This document shows positions 41,262 through 51,041 of a stretch of DNA of 64,000 nt, one piece after another (the first letter of the stretch is position 1; the number at the start of each line of letters is the position of its first letter). A model generated the notes under the pieces. That model did not search any database, was not told the origin of the DNA, and worked only from the letters and a program-made list of their open reading frames with translations. The stretch is taken from contig NYMS01000003.1 of the NCBI GenBank assembly GCA_002529455.1, positions 62,001 to 126,000 of the forward strand. The letters are read 5' to 3'. The stretch comes from Glycomyces fuscus. Lineage in GTDB: Bacteria; Actinomycetota; Actinomycetes; Streptosporangiales; Streptosporangiaceae. The translations under genes and the position numbers were made by a program.

Positions 41262-42023
41262 ATGGGGAACTACGAAGGCAAGCGGGCCGTGGTGATCGGC
41301 GGGACGCACGGTATGGGGATGGGGGTGGTCGAGGCGCTGCTCGCCGGAGGGGCCCGGGTACTGCTGACCGGGCGCAACGAGAAGAACCTGGAGGAGGCGC
41401 GCGGCCGTCTGGGACCGGAGGCGCACGTGGTGCGCGCCGACGTGGCGGACCTGGCCGACACCGACGCGCTGGCCGAGACCGTGCGCGCCGCCCTGGGCGG
41501 AATCGACTTCCTGCACGTGAACGTGGGCACCTCGGAGCTCACCCCGTTCGACCAGGTGACGGAGGAGTCCTACGACCGCGGGTTCGCGGTCAACGCCAAG
41601 GGGGCCTTCTTCACGGTCCAGCGGCTGGCGCCGCTGCTCGCCGACGGCGGGTCGATCGTGTTCACCACCTCGGTGACGAACACGACCAGCACGCCGGGGA
41701 TGAGCGTCTACACGGGCGCCAAGGCGGCCGTGCTGGGCTTCAGCCGGGTGCTCGCCTCGGAGCTGCTGCCGCGCGGCATCCGGGTGAACACGGTCGCGCC
41801 GGGCTTCACCGACACACCCACGATGGGGCTCACGGGCGTCAGCGACGCCGAGCGCGAGGAGTTCATGCGGGTGGGCGACGCGGCCACGCCGATGGGCCGC
41901 CACGGCACCGTCGCCGAGGTGGCCCGGGCGGTGCTCTTCCTCGGGTTCGAGGCCACCTTCACCTCGGGCGCGGAGATCCCCGTGGACGGCGGTCTGGGGC
42001 TCGGCCTGAGCACGTCCCCCTAG
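41262..42023 (+). CDS. Short-chain dehydrogenase/reductase
   Basis: A 253-residue classical SDR. The cofactor loop is [10 protein letters not shown] near residue 12, the catalytic Ser is in [10 protein letters not shown], and the Tyr-Lys pair is YTGAK near residue 150. The usual NNAG is replaced by [14 protein letters not shown] and the C-terminal [14 protein letters not shown] complete the fold. It resembles the SDR gene often found divergent from an AfsR-like or other regulator. The stop codon interlocks with that of the convergent MerR gene (CTAG). The substrate is unknown. Confidence 0.9.
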   Translation: MGNYEGKRAVVIGGTHGMGMGVVEALLAGGARVLLTGRNEKNLEEARGRLGPEAHVVRADVADLADTDALAETVRAALGGIDFLHVNVGTSELTPFDQVTEESYDRGFAVNAKGAFFTVQRLAPLLADGGSIVFTTSVTNTTSTPGMSVYTGAKAAVLGFSRVLASELLPRGIRVNTVAPGFTDTPTMGLTGVSDAEREEFMRVGDAATPMGRHGTVAEVARAVLFLGFEATFTSGAEIPVDGGLGLGLSTSP

Positions 42024-42955
42024 CCGGGCGCGTCCCCCCAGGCCGTGCTGTAGGTAGCGGGTGAGTCCTGGGCGGACAGTTCTTCGGCCAGTTCCCTACA
42101 GCGCCATCGGGCCGGGGAGGCGTCGTAGGGCAGCTTGCCGACGGCTTCGAACGCGCTCATGGAGCCTGCCTCCCGCCTGCCGGAGCTGAGGTCGGCCTCG
42201 CCGTCATCGGCGGGAGCGGGGTGCGAAGTGTCCCAGGCGTCGAAGAGGGCATCGTCGTCCTTGTCCAGGCCGGACTCCTCGATGACGGCCTGCAGGGCGC
42301 TTTCGAAGGCGTGCCGCTCGACGGCCACGTGAGCCACCCGTGGATCATCGACGGCGACGCTGTCATCGAGCGCCTCCTCGGCGTCATCGATGCGGTCGGA
42401 ATCCTCCCGCAGAGTGGGATGCGTGGCCAGGGCGATGAAGCGGGTGGCCTGGACGGCCGCGCCGAGCGGACCGAAGATCCGCTCAGTGACCAGCAGAGTG
42501 TCCAGGTCCGCCTGGCGCAGGGAGCCCTCGGGCAGGCCCTTGAGGCGTTCGGTGACGAAGTCGGAGAGCAGGCCCATCCGGCTGCCTTCGGTGCGCATCC
42601 GCTGCACGGCGGTCCGTTGCCGCCGCAGTTCTGTTTCCCGCTCGGCGAGGGTTTCCTCCAACCGCTCCAGGATGCCCGCGACACCGTCTCCGCTGCCGGC
42701 GCCGGCGGAAGCCGTGCCGGTGGCAAAGGCGTCACGGATGTCGTCGAGGGCGATCCCTGCGTCGGCCATCCTGCGAATCCACAGCAGTCGGATCATGTCC
42801 TCGTACCCGTAGCGGCGGCGGTCGTCGCCGCCCCGCTCGGGCTCGGGAAGCAGGCCGATCTCGTGGTAGTGACGGATCGCCCGTGGCGTGGTGCCGGCGA
42901 AGGCCGCCGCGTCGCCGATCTTGACCCGGCGGGGTGGTGTGAAGGACGAACACAT
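42020..42955 (-). CDS. MerR family transcriptional regulator
   Basis: A 311-residue MerR protein. HTH and wing: [63 protein letters not shown] (residues 11-73 region), then a coiled coil ([20 protein letters not shown]) and a helical effector domain with no metal-binding Cys pattern. ATG 42955 follows AGGAAAGG. Effector unknown; 228 bases separate it from the divergent MarR gene. Confidence 0.9.
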   Translation of the reverse strand: MCSSFTPPRRVKIGDAAAFAGTTPRAIRHYHEIGLLPEPERGGDDRRRYGYEDMIRLLWIRRMADAGIALDDIRDAFATGTASAGAGSGDGVAGILERLEETLAERETELRRQRTAVQRMRTEGSRMGLLSDFVTERLKGLPEGSLRQADLDTLLVTERIFGPLGAAVQATRFIALATHPTLREDSDRIDDAEEALDDSVAVDDPRVAHVAVERHAFESALQAVIEESGLDKDDDALFDAWDTSHPAPADDGEADLSSGRREAGSMSAFEAVGKLPYDASPARWRCRELAEELSAQDSPATYSTAWGDAPG

Positions 42956-43183
42956 GGGCGGGGACCTTTCCTCAAGGGATCGGGACGTGAGTCCACCAGA
43001 GCACATGCCGCCACGGAAGGTGCAACCGTCGCCTCGACCGAACCGCGGGTTCGCCGGGCCGGGCCGCCACGGCCCGGTACTGCTCGAGACGGCTGATCCC
43101 GCGTTCGACCGCGTGCCGGAACCCGTCCCGGGCACGGGTGCGCGGTGCGGGCCCGCCCCGCGCGGTGGGGGAGACTGGGGAGG

Positions 43184-43630
43184 GTGAGCACCGAGAACCA
43201 CCGCCCCGGCCCTCCCGCGACCAGCCCCTCGATCATCCTGCTGACCCTGGCGCGCGGCGTCGAGACCGAGCTCAACACCGCACTCGCGCCCCTGGACCTC
43301 ACGGTCGCCCGGCTCGGGCTGCTCGGCCACATCTCCGGGGTTCCGGGCGTCTCGTTCAGCGACCTGGCCCGGATGTCGGGGGTCACGGTCCAGAGCGTGC
43401 ACGGCTCGGTGAAGTCGCTGGTCGCCGCGGGCCTGGTGCGCGACCACACGGCCCGGGCCGGGGCCGCCTCGGCGATCGAGATCACCGACGAGGGCGCCCG
43501 TCTGCTCGACGCGGCCCGGGAGGCGGTGGCCGCGGTGGACACCGCGATGTTCGGGCCGGACGCCGATCCCGTGCAGCGGCGGGTGGGCGAGGCCGTGCGC
43601 GCGGCCTTCGGCGCCCCGGGCGCCTCCTGA
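43184..43630 (+). CDS. MarR family transcriptional regulator
   Basis: A 148-residue MarR protein: TVARLGLLGHISGVPGVSFSDLARMSGVTVQSVHGSVKSLVAAGLVRDH (winged helix, residues 38-90) and an N/C-terminal helical dimerisation part. The GTG at 43184 follows GGGGAGG. A perfect inverted repeat in front of the next gene probably is its operator, so it is expected to repress that membrane-protein gene. Confidence 0.9.
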   Translation: MSTENHRPGPPATSPSIILLTLARGVETELNTALAPLDLTVARLGLLGHISGVPGVSFSDLARMSGVTVQSVHGSVKSLVAAGLVRDHTARAGAASAIEITDEGARLLDAAREAVAAVDTAMFGPDADPVQRRVGEAVRAAFGAPGAS

Positions 43631-43690
43631 CCGGCGGTCCGAAGCCGTCCCCGCCTTCGCGGGACTCCTCCGGGGCCGCGAACCGACCCT

Positions 43691-43739
43691 TCCTTCAGGG
43701 TGCCTGAAGCCAGGGGTATGCTTCAGGCACCCTGAAGGA
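43691..43739. promoter_or_regulatory. Perfect 19-bp inverted repeat, probable double MarR operator
   Basis: TCCTTCAGGGTGCCTGAAG (43691-43709) is followed, after 11 bases, by its exact inverse (43721-43739). Each arm is itself a palindrome TTCAGGnnnCCTGAA, so the element is two operator boxes, 28 bases centre to centre, flanking GGGGTATG. It sits 60 bases after marR and 15 bases before the membrane-protein gene. It could also act as a terminator for marR. Confidence 0.7.
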
Positions 43740-43753
43740 TGAAGGAGAACCCC

Positions 43754-44269
43754 ATGGAACACCTGCTGCTCTCGGTCCACGTGCTCGCCGCCATCGTGTT
43801 CGTCGGCGGCTCGACCGTCGCGGCCAGCCTCTTCCCCCGGTTCGCCCCCGTCGCCGCCGGTGTGCCCGTCACCGCGGGCGCCGCCGGTCCGGAGGCCGCG
43901 GACACGGCCACGGGCGCCCGCTCCCCCGCCGAACGCGACCCGGACGAGCGCAACACCGCCGTGGCCGCCCTGCTGCACCGCACCACCCGCGGCTACGCCG
44001 TCGCCGGAATCGTCGTCCCCGCGGCCGGTATCGCCCTGGCCATCCTCCAGGGCCGGATGGGCGAGGTCTGGATCATCGTCTCGATGCTGCTCACCGCCCT
44101 CGCGGGCCTCATGCTGGCGGCGCTGATCTACCCCCGCCAGCGCGAGGCGCTCCGTGAGCCCGGCGACCCCCGGGCGCTGCGCACGCTGTCGATGATCACC
44201 GGGATCTACAACCTGGTGTGGGCGTCCGTCGTCGTGCTCATGATCGTCCGCCCGGGTTCGGGGGCGTGA
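43754..44269 (+). CDS. Four-helix membrane protein controlled by adjacent MarR (CopD/DUF2269-like)
   Basis: A 171-residue membrane protein with four helices: LLLSVHVLAAIVFVGGSTVAASLF, GYAVAGIVVPAAGIALAILQG, WIIVSMLLTALAGLMLAALIYPRQ, and LSMITGIYNLVWASVVVLMIVRPG. The HVLAAIVFVGG opening with His is typical of CopD/DUF2269-like four-helix haem- or copper-related proteins. ATG 43754 follows AAGGAGAA; an ATG five codons upstream overlaps the operator. A polar loop (TATGARSPAERDPDERN) separates helices 1 and 2. Confidence 0.75.
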   Translation: MEHLLLSVHVLAAIVFVGGSTVAASLFPRFAPVAAGVPVTAGAAGPEAADTATGARSPAERDPDERNTAVAALLHRTTRGYAVAGIVVPAAGIALAILQGRMGEVWIIVSMLLTALAGLMLAALIYPRQREALREPGDPRALRTLSMITGIYNLVWASVVVLMIVRPGSGA

Positions 44270-44368
44270 CCGTCGCCCCCGGTCCGGGATAGGTGTGTTC
44301 CGGGTGGGGAATGGTGCCGGAAGCGGCGTGCAACGGCGCCGCTTCCGGCCACGTGTGGGAGTTGGAAG

Positions 44369-45454
44369 ATGTCTCAGCGAGTACAAGGGGTGATCTCCCG
44401 GTCCAAGGGGGCGCCCGTGGAGATCACCACGGTCGTCGTGCCCGATCCGGGCCCCGGCGAGGCCGTGGTCAGAGTACAGACGTGCGGTGTGTGCCACACC
44501 GACCTGCACTACCGCGAGGGGGGCGTCAACGACGAGTTCCCCTTCCTGCTCGGCCACGAGGCCGCGGGGGTCGTGGAGTCGGTGGGCGAGGGCGTGGGCA
44601 CCGTCGAGGCGGGTGACCACGTGGTCCTGAACTGGCGTGCGGTGTGCGGGGACTGCCGCGCCTGCCGCCGGGGACGGCACCAGTACTGCTTCGACACGCA
44701 CAACGCCGAGCAGCGGATGACGCTGGAGGACGGCACCGAGCTCACTCCGGCGCTGGGCATCGGCGCCTTCGCCGAGAAGACGCTGGTGGCCGCCGGGCAG
44801 TGCACGAAGGTGGACCCGCAGGCCTCCGCCGCCGCGGCCGGCCTGCTGGGCTGCGGGGTCATGGCCGGTATCGGCGCCGCCATCAACACCGGAGGCGTGG
44901 GCCTCGGGGACTCCGTCGCCGTCATCGGCTGCGGCGGCGTGGGCAACGCGGCCGTCGCGGGCGCGCGGCTGGCCGGGGCCGGGCGGATCATCGCCGTGGA
45001 CCTGGAGGACCGCAAGCTCGAATGGGCGCGCGGCTTCGGCGCCACCCACACCGTCAACGCCTCCTTCACCGATCCGGTCGAGACCATCCGCGACCTGACC
45101 GGCGGTTTCGGCGCCGACGTGGTCATCGACGCCGTGGGCACACCCAGGACCTACGAGCAGGCCTTCTACGCCCGCGACCTGGCGGGCACGGTCGTGCTGG
45201 TGGGCGTGCCCACGCCGGAGATGCGCCTGGAGCTGCCGCTGCTGGACGTGTTCGGCCGCGGCGGGGCGCTCAAGTCCTCCTGGTACGGCGACTGCCTGCC
45301 CTCGCGCGACTTCCCGGTGCTCATCGACCTCTACCTCCAGGGGCGCCTGGACCTGGACGGCTTCGTCAGCGAGGAGATCGGCCTGGCCGACGTCGAGGAG
45401 GCCTTCGCCCGGATGGAACGCGGCGACGTCCTGCGCTCGGTGGTGGTCCTGTGA
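44369..45454 (+). CDS. mscR: S-(hydroxymethyl)mycothiol dehydrogenase
   Basis: A 361-residue class III zinc alcohol dehydrogenase. Catalytic Zn ligands in TCGVCHTD and GHEAAG; four structural-Zn Cys in [18 protein letters not shown] loop [14 protein letters not shown]. The overall sequence ([48 protein letters not shown]) is that of mycothiol-dependent formaldehyde dehydrogenase, which oxidises the spontaneous formaldehyde-mycothiol adduct and can also reduce S-nitrosomycothiol. Coupled to a metallo-hydrolase gene. Confidence 0.94.
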   Translation: MSQRVQGVISRSKGAPVEITTVVVPDPGPGEAVVRVQTCGVCHTDLHYREGGVNDEFPFLLGHEAAGVVESVGEGVGTVEAGDHVVLNWRAVCGDCRACRRGRHQYCFDTHNAEQRMTLEDGTELTPALGIGAFAEKTLVAAGQCTKVDPQASAAAAGLLGCGVMAGIGAAINTGGVGLGDSVAVIGCGGVGNAAVAGARLAGAGRIIAVDLEDRKLEWARGFGATHTVNASFTDPVETIRDLTGGFGADVVIDAVGTPRTYEQAFYARDLAGTVVLVGVPTPEMRLELPLLDVFGRGGALKSSWYGDCLPSRDFPVLIDLYLQGRLDLDGFVSEEIGLADVEEAFARMERGDVLRSVVVL

Positions 45455-46083
45455 GCGGCGCGCGCGTGGAGCACCTGACCACCTCGGGGGTCTTCGCCCT
45501 GGACGGCGGGGAGTGGGAGGTCGAGAACAACGTCTGGATCGTGGGCGACCGCGACCAGGCCCTGGTCATCGACGCCGCGCACGACGCGGGCGCGATCCTG
45601 GGCGCGGTGGGCGACCGCGAACTGGTGGCGGTGGTGTGCACTCACGCGCACAACGACCACGTCAACGTCGCCCCGGCGCTGTCCGAGGCCACGGGAGCGC
45701 CCGTCCTGCTGCACCCGGCCGACCGGGTGCTGTGGGACATGACCCACCCGGACCGGGCGCCCGACGCCGAGCTGTCCCAGGGGCAGGTCATCACGATCGC
45801 CGGGACGACGCTGACCGTGCTGCACACCCCGGGGCACGCGCCGGGCGCGGTGTGCCTGTACGCGCCCGATCTGGGCGTGCTGTTCAGCGGGGACACCCTG
45901 TTCCGGGGCGGCCCGGGGGCGACGGGCCGGTCCTACTCGGACTTCCCGACGATCGTGGAGTCCATCCGCGACCGGCTGTTCAGCCTGCCGGAGGAGACGG
46001 TGGTCAACACCGGGCACGGGGAGTCCACGACGATCGGCGCCGAGGTCCCCCACCTCCAGGAGTGGATCGACCGGGGCCACTGA
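45451..46083 (+). CDS. Metallo-beta-lactamase-fold hydrolase coupled to mscR
   Basis: A 210-residue glyoxalase II-like protein. Metal ligands: THAHNDHVN (HxHxDH), [15 protein letters not shown] and NTGHGEST. The GTG start overlaps the mscR stop (GTGA). Neighbourhood and fold suggest hydrolysis of S-formylmycothiol, the product of MscR, or another mycothiol thioester. It is followed by a strong hairpin facing a convergent gene. Confidence 0.9.
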   Translation: MSGARVEHLTTSGVFALDGGEWEVENNVWIVGDRDQALVIDAAHDAGAILGAVGDRELVAVVCTHAHNDHVNVAPALSEATGAPVLLHPADRVLWDMTHPDRAPDAELSQGQVITIAGTTLTVLHTPGHAPGAVCLYAPDLGVLFSGDTLFRGGPGATGRSYSDFPTIVESIRDRLFSLPEETVVNTGHGESTTIGAEVPHLQEWIDRGH

Positions 46084-46090
46084 GCGGAAG

Positions 46091-46116
46091 GGCGCGGCCC
46101 GGTTCCGGGCCGCGCC
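46091..46116. terminator. Terminator between convergent genes
   Basis: GGCGCGGCCCGG and CCGGGCCGCGCC form a 12-bp perfect stem with almost no loop, 8 bases after the hydrolase gene. Confidence 0.75.
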
Positions 46117-46158
46117 GGGGCTTCGTCGGGTGACCGCACCGCCGCGGCCGTCGTCCGC

Positions 46159-47232
46159 TCAGGCGGTGCGGGCGGCGGTGAGGCGGGCCCCGTACTCCAT
46201 GGCGGTGAGCACCGCCGGCACCAGCCGCCCGGAGAGCTCCGCCAGCCGGTCCGGGTCCAGGACGACGCGCAGCGCGCCCGGGGCGAAGGTGGCCAGCGCG
46301 CGCCCGACCAGGGGGTCGTCCCGGCGGGCGCGCAGCCCGGCCACCGTGCCCGGCCAGTGCCGTTCCTGGACCGCGCCGAAGGCGGCGGCGGTGGTCCAGA
46401 GCGCGAACAGCGGCCCGGACCCGGCGCCCAGGTGCCCGGCGCAGTCCCGGCGCAGCTCCTCCGGCGCCGCGCCCCACTCCGCCAGGACCTCCACCGTGGG
46501 CCGGTGGGCCTCGGGCACGTCGTTGCCGGTGTCGATGACCACGGCGTCGCCGGTGTTCCAGCGCAGGAACGGCAGCAGCGGGGGCAGGTCCAGGACCGGC
46601 CCGCCGAGGCGGGCGCCCTCCCGCGCGAAGCAGACCGAGTGCCGGAGCCCGTGGCCGTCGTTGCCCTTGAGGCTGGGCAGGTCCTCGTGCTCGACCAGGT
46701 TGGGCACCGCGACCAGGGTCGGGGTGCCGCGCTCCCGCAGGAACCGCAGGGCGGCGCGGTCGTCGGAGCGGCCGTCGGCGCCGCGCAGGTAGCGGCCCAT
46801 GTCCAGGGCCTGCTCGCGCGGCAGGAGCAGGGCCGGGGTCGGCATGTAGGGGTTGACCACCGGGACCGCGGCGGCGCCGGTGAACACCGCCCACCGGGCC
46901 AGGTAGGCGGTGCGCGAACCCCATTCCACGAAGAGGGAGAGCGCTGCTCCGGAATGCCTTTCCGCCGCGTCGCGCACGGAATTCGCGAAATCCGCGCAGA
47001 CGCGGACGTCGTCCTGGAGGACGAGGTGGTGGGTGGAGTCGAAGCGCTCCGCGCCGGAGAAGGCCACCCGGGAGGCGCGCAGGGAGCTGGGCGGCCCGTC
47101 GGGTTCGGGGTCCACGGCCAGGAAGGCGTCCGCGATCCCCAGGGAGTCCAGGACGCGGCGCGCGTCGGCGATCCGGCGGGGGTGGGTCATGACGGACGCG
47201 GACAGCACGACGGGAGAAAGGGGGCTGGGCAT
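46159..47232 (-). CDS. Glycosyltransferase-like protein, function unknown
   Basis: A 357-residue protein. The first 120 residues look like a GT-A fold: VVLSASVMTHPRRIADARRVLDSLG, AVDPEPDG and a DxD-like LVLQDDVRVC near residue 73. TPTLVAVPNLVEHEDLPSLKGND near residue 170 recalls the end of galactosyl-type transferase domains. A C-terminal 130 residues are of unknown type. ATG 47232 is chosen from the change in composition; the ribosome site is weak and the frame is open further upstream. No signal peptide. Confidence 0.6.
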   Translation of the reverse strand: MPSPLSPVVLSASVMTHPRRIADARRVLDSLGIADAFLAVDPEPDGPPSSLRASRVAFSGAERFDSTHHLVLQDDVRVCADFANSVRDAAERHSGAALSLFVEWGSRTAYLARWAVFTGAAAVPVVNPYMPTPALLLPREQALDMGRYLRGADGRSDDRAALRFLRERGTPTLVAVPNLVEHEDLPSLKGNDGHGLRHSVCFAREGARLGGPVLDLPPLLPFLRWNTGDAVVIDTGNDVPEAHRPTVEVLAEWGAAPEELRRDCAGHLGAGSGPLFALWTTAAAFGAVQERHWPGTVAGLRARRDDPLVGRALATFAPGALRVVLDPDRLAELSGRLVPAVLTAMEYGARLTAARTA

Positions 47233-48553
47233 ATTCCGAGAATAGCCGGAAAAGGGACGGGGACAAGCCCGGAGGAGAAATAGTCTTCTGCCTCGATAAA
47301 CCCTTACCCGGCCAGGGTAACACACGGTTGCGGGGAATTGCCCTTTCGGTGTTCCCGGTACGCGGCCGCGCCCGGAGGCGGCGGGGGGAGCGCGCCGCCG
47401 CGCCCCGGCGGTCCTCCGCCGGCCGCCCCGCCCGGGGCCGGGGAGGGCGAGCCAACCGACCGGGCCCTGTACCGGAGCGCGGCCGGACACCTGGCCGCGG
47501 TCACCGGGGATCCCGACGCGGCCGTCCGCCACCTGGACGAGGCCTTCGCCCTGGCCCGCACCCTGCCGGATCAGCTCGGTCACGGCCCCCAGGCGCTCGG
47601 CCAGGCGGCGGAGCCGCTCCTGGGCGAGGGAGCCCCTGGGCACGAACAACTCGATGAACATCATCGCGGAACACCTCCGGGACGAACGGTGCCGGACCGC
47701 TCTGCCAGGAGGCTGCCGGACGGCTGCCGGGCCGCGAGCGCCCGGGGCGGGGCGGCCTTCCGGACACCTTCCGTCCCGGGTCGCCCGGGGACCGCCTGTC
47801 CCCTCGCTCCCGGCGCTTTCGCCGGAGCGGGCCCGGCGGGGCCGCCGCCGAAGGAGCGGCCCCGCCCGGCGGTTCCGCGTACACGGAGCCCCGGGGAAGA
47901 CTCCGGGAACGGAGCACGGGAATTGCCTTCCCGCGCCAAGGGGCGCTCACGGGGCCCGGCCGCTTCCTCGTGTTCGCGCGAGAAGACGCCGGAAGGGACT
48001 TCCGGAAATCAGCCCCTCCCCGGAAAGGCCCCCTCCGGCGCACCGGGGCGCGGCGCCCGGGAAAGGCGGGCGTTTTTCCGGCGCGCCCACGGCGGGCGCG
48101 CGACGGCGGACGCCGGTGGGCGCGGCCCCGCGCGACGGGGCCTGTGAGCTCCTGGGATCGCGCCTTCGCGCCCGCTCCTTTCTTCACAGCGCACGCGGTG
48201 CCGAAAGGCATGTACCGCCCAGCGGAACTATCACCGATTAACCATTCCGAATCATGACTTCACACGGCCGGGAGGATTAGCAGTACCCGGTGACCCGTTG
48301 GCCGTTCCACCCGCATGGGCGTCGTCACAGCGGAGCGAATCCCCTTACCAGCAGGGCGTTCCAGCAGCGTAATTCGGATCACGCGGCGCGTTGGGTAAAG
48401 CGGGGATTGCTTGCTCCTAGCCTCGTGTTGGAGGCGGAAGTGATCCCGGGACCCTCTGGTCCGCTCATGGGACTTCTGCCGGCGCCCCGCCCGAAGGCGG
48501 TTCACGGCGCCCCCGCACCGCTCGTTGATACCTCTCCCCGCGTTGGAGTTTCG
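47233..48553. other. 1.3-kb region without a convincing gene, possible gene remnants
   Basis: No ORF with consistent coding character is seen. A minus-strand frame from ATG 47664 has a good ribosome site (GGAGG) and begins MMFIELFVPRGSLAQERLRRLAERLGAV, like the start of a tautomerase-size enzyme, but degenerates after ~35 codons. In the overlapping plus-strand frame bases ~47459-47640 read like one or two TPR helices (AAVTGDPDAAVRHLDEAFALARTL). Both may be remnants. The part 48200-48300 is AT-richer and probably carries the promoter of the MFS gene. Confidence 0.4.
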
Positions 48554-49927
48554 GTGGCCCTTGCTTCCGCACGTCCGATTCGTCGTGCCTCGATCGCCGA
48601 GGACGTCCAGGTCGTCCAGGACATCCAGGACGTCCCGACCACCCACAACCCCCAGAACCACCAGGACGTGCCGCCGCAGGCCGGTCCGGCCCGGCAGGAG
48701 ACGACCGCCGCCACGCCCCGGACGCGCCGCCGCACCCTGCTGCTCGTCCTCGTCCTCGGCGTGCTGTCCGCGATCGGCCCGCTCGCCACCGACCTGTACC
48801 TGCCCGCGCTGCCCCAGATCGCCTCCGACCTGGGCACCAGCGAGGCCAGCGTCAAGCTCACCCTGACCTCGGTGATGGCCGGTCTGGCCCTGGGCCAGCT
48901 CGTCATCGGCCCGCTCAGCGACCGGTGGGGACGCCGCGCGCCGCTGCTGGCCGGGATCGGCGTGTTCACCGCCACCACCCTCGCCATCGCGATGGTGAGC
49001 AGCGTGGAGATGTTCAGCCTGCTGCGGTTCGGCCAGGGGCTGTCGGCCGCGGCCGGACTGGTGATCTCCCGCGCCATCGTGCGGGACGTGTTCGACGGCG
49101 ACGCCGCCGCCACCTTCTTCTCCCGGCTGGTGCTGCTCTCCGGCCTGGCGCCCATGCTCGGCCCGATCCTGGGCGGCCAGCTGCTCTTCCTGGGCCCCTG
49201 GCAGCTGCTCTTCGGCGTGCTCGGCGCGACCGGGGTGGCGACCTTCGCCCTGGTGCTGTTCGGCCTGCCCGAGAGCCTGCCGCCCGAGCAGCGCGAGCGG
49301 GTCAGCCCGCGGGCGCAGCTGCGCGTGTTCGGCCGCCTGCTGCGCGACGTCCGCTTCACCGCCCCGACGCTCACGCTCGCGCTGAGCTTCGGGATGAGCT
49401 TCACCTACATCTCGACGTTCTCGTTCGTGGCCCACTCCCGCTTCGGGGCCAGCGCCCAGGAGTTCAGCCTCGTGTTCGCGGTGACCACGCTCGGGATGAT
49501 CATCGGCAACCAGCTGAACGCCTACCTGATCAGCAAGGTCGAGATCCACCGCCGCCTGTTCCTGGGCCTGGCCGGGTCGATCGCCTCGGTGGTCTCGCTC
49601 GCGGCCCTGGGGGCCTCGGGCGGAGCGAGCCTGGTGACGGTGACCGCCGCCCTGTTCGTGATGATGGTGTTCACCGGCCTGGTGTCGCCGAACGCCACCG
49701 CGCTGGCCCTGGACGGGCAGCCGCCCAAGATCGCCGGAAGCGGATCGGCCCTGCTGGGCACGCTCCAGTTCGGCATCGGCTCCGGCCTGGCCTCGACCGC
49801 CGGGATGACCGGCCCGGTGACCCTGTCCAGCATGACCGCGGTCATGCTCGCCACTGCCGTGGCCGCCGCGGTGGTGTTCACCGCCTTCGCGGTGCGCACG
49901 CGACACACCGCGCTGGCCGCCGCCTGA
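48554..49927 (+). CDS. MFS multidrug transporter, Bcr/CflA type
   Basis: A 457-residue, 12-helix efflux protein. After a 55-residue polar leader (QVVQDIQDVPTTHNPQNHQDV) come VLGVLSAIGPLATDLYLPALPQIASDLGTS, the hallmark of Bcr/CflA transporters, then GPLSDRWGRRAPLL (motif A) and SRAIVRDVFDG. It exports drugs such as bicyclomycin-type or chloramphenicol-type compounds, or sulfonamides. GTG 48554 follows GGAG at 5 bases; an earlier start at 48290 would add a long atypical leader. Confidence 0.9.
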   Translation: MALASARPIRRASIAEDVQVVQDIQDVPTTHNPQNHQDVPPQAGPARQETTAATPRTRRRTLLLVLVLGVLSAIGPLATDLYLPALPQIASDLGTSEASVKLTLTSVMAGLALGQLVIGPLSDRWGRRAPLLAGIGVFTATTLAIAMVSSVEMFSLLRFGQGLSAAAGLVISRAIVRDVFDGDAAATFFSRLVLLSGLAPMLGPILGGQLLFLGPWQLLFGVLGATGVATFALVLFGLPESLPPEQRERVSPRAQLRVFGRLLRDVRFTAPTLTLALSFGMSFTYISTFSFVAHSRFGASAQEFSLVFAVTTLGMIIGNQLNAYLISKVEIHRRLFLGLAGSIASVVSLAALGASGGASLVTVTAALFVMMVFTGLVSPNATALALDGQPPKIAGSGSALLGTLQFGIGSGLASTAGMTGPVTLSSMTAVMLATAVAAAVVFTAFAVRTRHTALAAA

Positions 49928-49986
49928 GTGTCGGCGCGCACGGCTAGTGTGTTCCGCCCACACAGGCGAGACCCGAGGAGCGCGAC

Positions 49987-50499
49987 GTGTTCCCCAACCC
50001 CCAGGCCCAGTCCCTGACCGGCGAGGCACCCGGTGTGTGGGAGGAGGTCCTCCCCCACCTGGCGGAGTCGGCCGGAACGTGCTGGCTGACGGTGACGCAC
50101 GCGGACGACCGCCCGCACACGCGGCCGCTGCTGGCGGTGTGGGTGGACGGACAGCCCTGCTTCGCGTCGGGCGAGGGCACCGCCAAGTCGCGGCTGCTGG
50201 CCGCCTCCCCGCAGGTGAGCCTGGCGTTCACCACCGGCCGGATGGACGTGGTGGTGGAGGGCACCGCCGAGCGGGTGCTCGACCCCGGCCCGCTGGGCCG
50301 GGTGGCCGCCGCCTACGCCGAACGCCACGGGTGGGCACCGGTCGCCGGGGACGGTGAGCTGACCGGCCCGGAGGGTGCGCCGACCGCGGGCCCGCCGCCC
50401 TACCGGGTGTTCACGGTCTCCCCCTCGACGGTGTTCGCCTTCCCGGTGTCGGAGCTGCCGCACGGCCCCACCAGGTGGCGGTTCGACGTGTGGCCCTGA
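49987..50499 (+). CDS. PPOX-fold (pyridoxamine 5'-phosphate oxidase-like) flavin or F420 protein
   Basis: A 170-residue split-barrel protein: CWLTVTHADDRPHTRPLLAVWVDGQPCFASGEGTAKSRLLAASPQVSLAF followed by VVVEGTAERV, the canonical PPOX layout. Such actinobacterial proteins bind FMN, F420 or haem; the small size and the missing PdxH C-terminal motif argue against true PdxH. GTG 49987 follows GAGGAGCG. It is 59 bases downstream of the MFS gene and may be co-transcribed. Confidence 0.85.
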   Translation: MFPNPQAQSLTGEAPGVWEEVLPHLAESAGTCWLTVTHADDRPHTRPLLAVWVDGQPCFASGEGTAKSRLLAASPQVSLAFTTGRMDVVVEGTAERVLDPGPLGRVAAAYAERHGWAPVAGDGELTGPEGAPTAGPPPYRVFTVSPSTVFAFPVSELPHGPTRWRFDVWP

Positions 50500-50650
50500 G
50501 CCGGGGACGGCACGCGGGGACCGCAACGGGAGGGTCTCCGGGGAAGCGGGGAACCGGGGAACCGGGCCGAGTGAAACGTCGCGTCTCGCGGGTAGGTCTC
50601 TGACGAAAGAGACAACACCACCTCCCACCCCCCTCACCTGGAGGCAGAGA

Positions 50651-50860
50651 GTGCGAGTACGCATCGTTCTTTCGACCCTCGTCGTCCTGTGGCTGCTCAT
50701 CGGGCTGATCGCCGCGCTCCAGCGCGGCCTGTTCAGCAACGACGAGACCTCGTGCTCGACGCTGGGTCACACAGTCGGAACCGTCTTCGTCGGACCGTTG
50801 AACTACATGGGGGTCAACCCGACCATCGAGTGCCCGCCCCTGCCCGAACCCTCCGAGTGA
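50651..50860 (+). CDS. Small single-pass membrane protein, hypothetical
   Basis: A 69-residue protein with one N-terminal helix (IVLSTLVVLWLLIGLIAALQRG) and a short exported part containing two Cys (SCSTLGHT and IECPPLP), which could form a disulfide. The GTG at 50651 follows GGAGGCAGAGA. The VGPLNYMGVNPTIECP segment looks conserved in small actinobacterial proteins I have seen, but no function is known. Confidence 0.7.
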   Translation: MRVRIVLSTLVVLWLLIGLIAALQRGLFSNDETSCSTLGHTVGTVFVGPLNYMGVNPTIECPPLPEPSE

Positions 50861-51041
50861 CGGACCCGGCGCTGTGCCCCGAGGGGGCGCGGCGCCGTTT
50901 CGCGTCCGCCGACCGAGGCGGCACGCCCGGCTCCGGTGCGGCCGTGCCGCGGGGGGCGCCGTCCGGAGCGGCGGCCGTCCCGGACGGGCAGCGCGAACGC
51001 GCGGGCGGTCGGCGGTCCGGTTTCCGGCCCCCGGCGCGCGT

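Noticed and set aside
42956..45049. An open frame extending the MerR protein upstream to about 1000 residues
   Set aside because: The MerR helix-turn-helix starts at 42955 with a good ribosome site; the upstream part is antisense to the MarR and mscR genes and is His/Gly/Arg-rich noise.
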